The position numbers and the translations under genes are program-made. Positions 63,220 through 64,000 of a stretch of DNA of 64,000 bases are shown here, piece by piece. The notes under the pieces are model-generated. The model searched no databases. It was not told the origin of the DNA and saw only the letters and a list, made by a program, of their open reading frames with translations. How positions within the stretch are numbered: position 1 is the stretch's first letter; each line of letters starts with the position of its first letter. Source of the DNA: Bryopsis sp. KO-2023 (Eukaryota > Chlorophyta > Ulvophyceae > Bryopsidales > Bryopsidaceae); assembly GCA_030272585.1 (NCBI GenBank), contig BSYQ01000006.1:3311001-3375000 (forward strand), written 5' to 3'.

Positions 63220-64000
63220 CGATGGATTTGGCGAAAGCTTACGACAGTGTGCATCACGATCGCTTGTGGTTGCACTTGCGACGTATGGGCCTGCATCCGT
63301 GGCTGATTGAACTTGTGAGGTACATGTATCACAACTCCTCGGCGGTGGTTAGGGGGACTCGTGGCTGTTCGCGCTCGTTTGAGATGCGACGTGGTGTGCG
63401 ACAAGGCTGCCCTTTCAGTCCTCTGTTGTATACCTGTTACCATGATAACTTTCCTCTTCTCTTGGAGCGACTGGACTTGGAACGAGTTGTTTTTGACCTG
63501 GTGAAGATCGTCGCGATGATCTTTGCGGACGACACTCTGGTGCCTTTGCGTGATGAGGAAGGTGTGCAGGCGGTGGGTGACTTGACGCTTCGGTTTGAGC
63601 AGGACTGGCATATCAAGACAAACCATGAGAAGACGGAGGTGCTTGCGGTGAACCCGGGGTCGCGTACTTCGGTTTCGTTTGGTGGACACGATGTGCCGTT
63701 GCAGCGCACGCTCAAGTATTTGGGTGTGGTGTTTTACGATGGGCCTGGGGACGTCAACGTGTTTCGGGAGCATATTTCAAAGGTGTTGTGTGCGGGCAAC
63801 GTGGCTGTTGGGCGTTTGCGTGCGAGGGCGTTTGAGATCGGTTTGAGGGATCCACGGACTCTGGTGGATCTCTTCAAGATGTACGTTTTGGGGAAGGTGC
63901 AGTATGCTGCGCCGGTTTGGGTGTTCTTTCTGACTCAGCAGCACAAGCGGGAGCTGAACGATCTGTTGGTGCGTTACTTAAAATCGGTGCTACGTCTTCC
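63220..64000 (+). mobile_element. LINE-B tandem unit 2 (runs off window)
   Basis: Repeats tandem unit 1 from its first base, with no difference that I can see over the 781 bases present. The RT frame (ATG at 63222) is open to the window end. Confidence 0.85.

Overview
This is a 64 kb window of nuclear DNA from a eukaryote. The genes are intron-rich with GT-AG splice sites and T-rich acceptors, and one intron looks like GC-AG. A shikimate-pathway chorismate synthase with an N-terminal extension, a plant-type L-gulonolactone oxidase and an RWP-RK regulator suggest an alga or algal-related protist. A USP9X-type ubiquitin hydrolase and very long homopolymer runs argue against a land plant. I cannot name the lineage. 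I found no prokaryotic, organellar, CRISPR or viral genome features.

Region 1 (1-23 kb): a 5'-partial RWP-RK gene (to 2150); 3 kb of homopolymer-rich DNA; the gulonolactone oxidase (5405-7564); a complete LINE (LINE-A, 7772-13136); a small secreted DM13 protein (13330-14719); a metallo-beta-lactamase-fold hydrolase on the minus strand (15651-16966), divergent from chorismate synthase (17193-19502); a tiny three-exon minus-strand gene whose stop codon overlaps the chorismate synthase stop; and a WD40 protein (20280-22213).

Region 2 (23-42 kb): a 32-exon gene of 14.6 kb encoding a USP9X-like deubiquitinase of about 2463 residues (every exon joins in frame), then a class 3 lipase with a signal peptide and a C-terminal membrane anchor (39544-41538).

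Region 3 (42-64 kb): gene-free repeat territory. It holds palindromic CCGTAACCG/GACCGG-type repeats, a tRNA-Cys-like element, a large fold-back element, remnants of a pogo-like transposon, a tyrosine-recombinase-type (PAT/Ngaro-like) retroelement with split direct repeats, a Ty3/gypsy RT fragment, and a nested, partly tandem cluster of two LINE families (LINE-B and LINE-C) running off the window end.

The most unusual system is LINE-A. It starts with nine 47-bp promoter-like monomers, carries ORF1 and ORF2 in one frame separated by a single UAG with no ORF2 AUG, overlaps a complete five-motif dUTPase at the 3' end, and is bounded by a 12-bp target-site duplication. LINE-A, -B and -C share a 3'-terminal signature (hairpin, then TGTAAT, then a short tandem tail). 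Exon structures below were read by hand from splice motifs, reading-frame continuity and family conservation; no alignment or RNA data were available.
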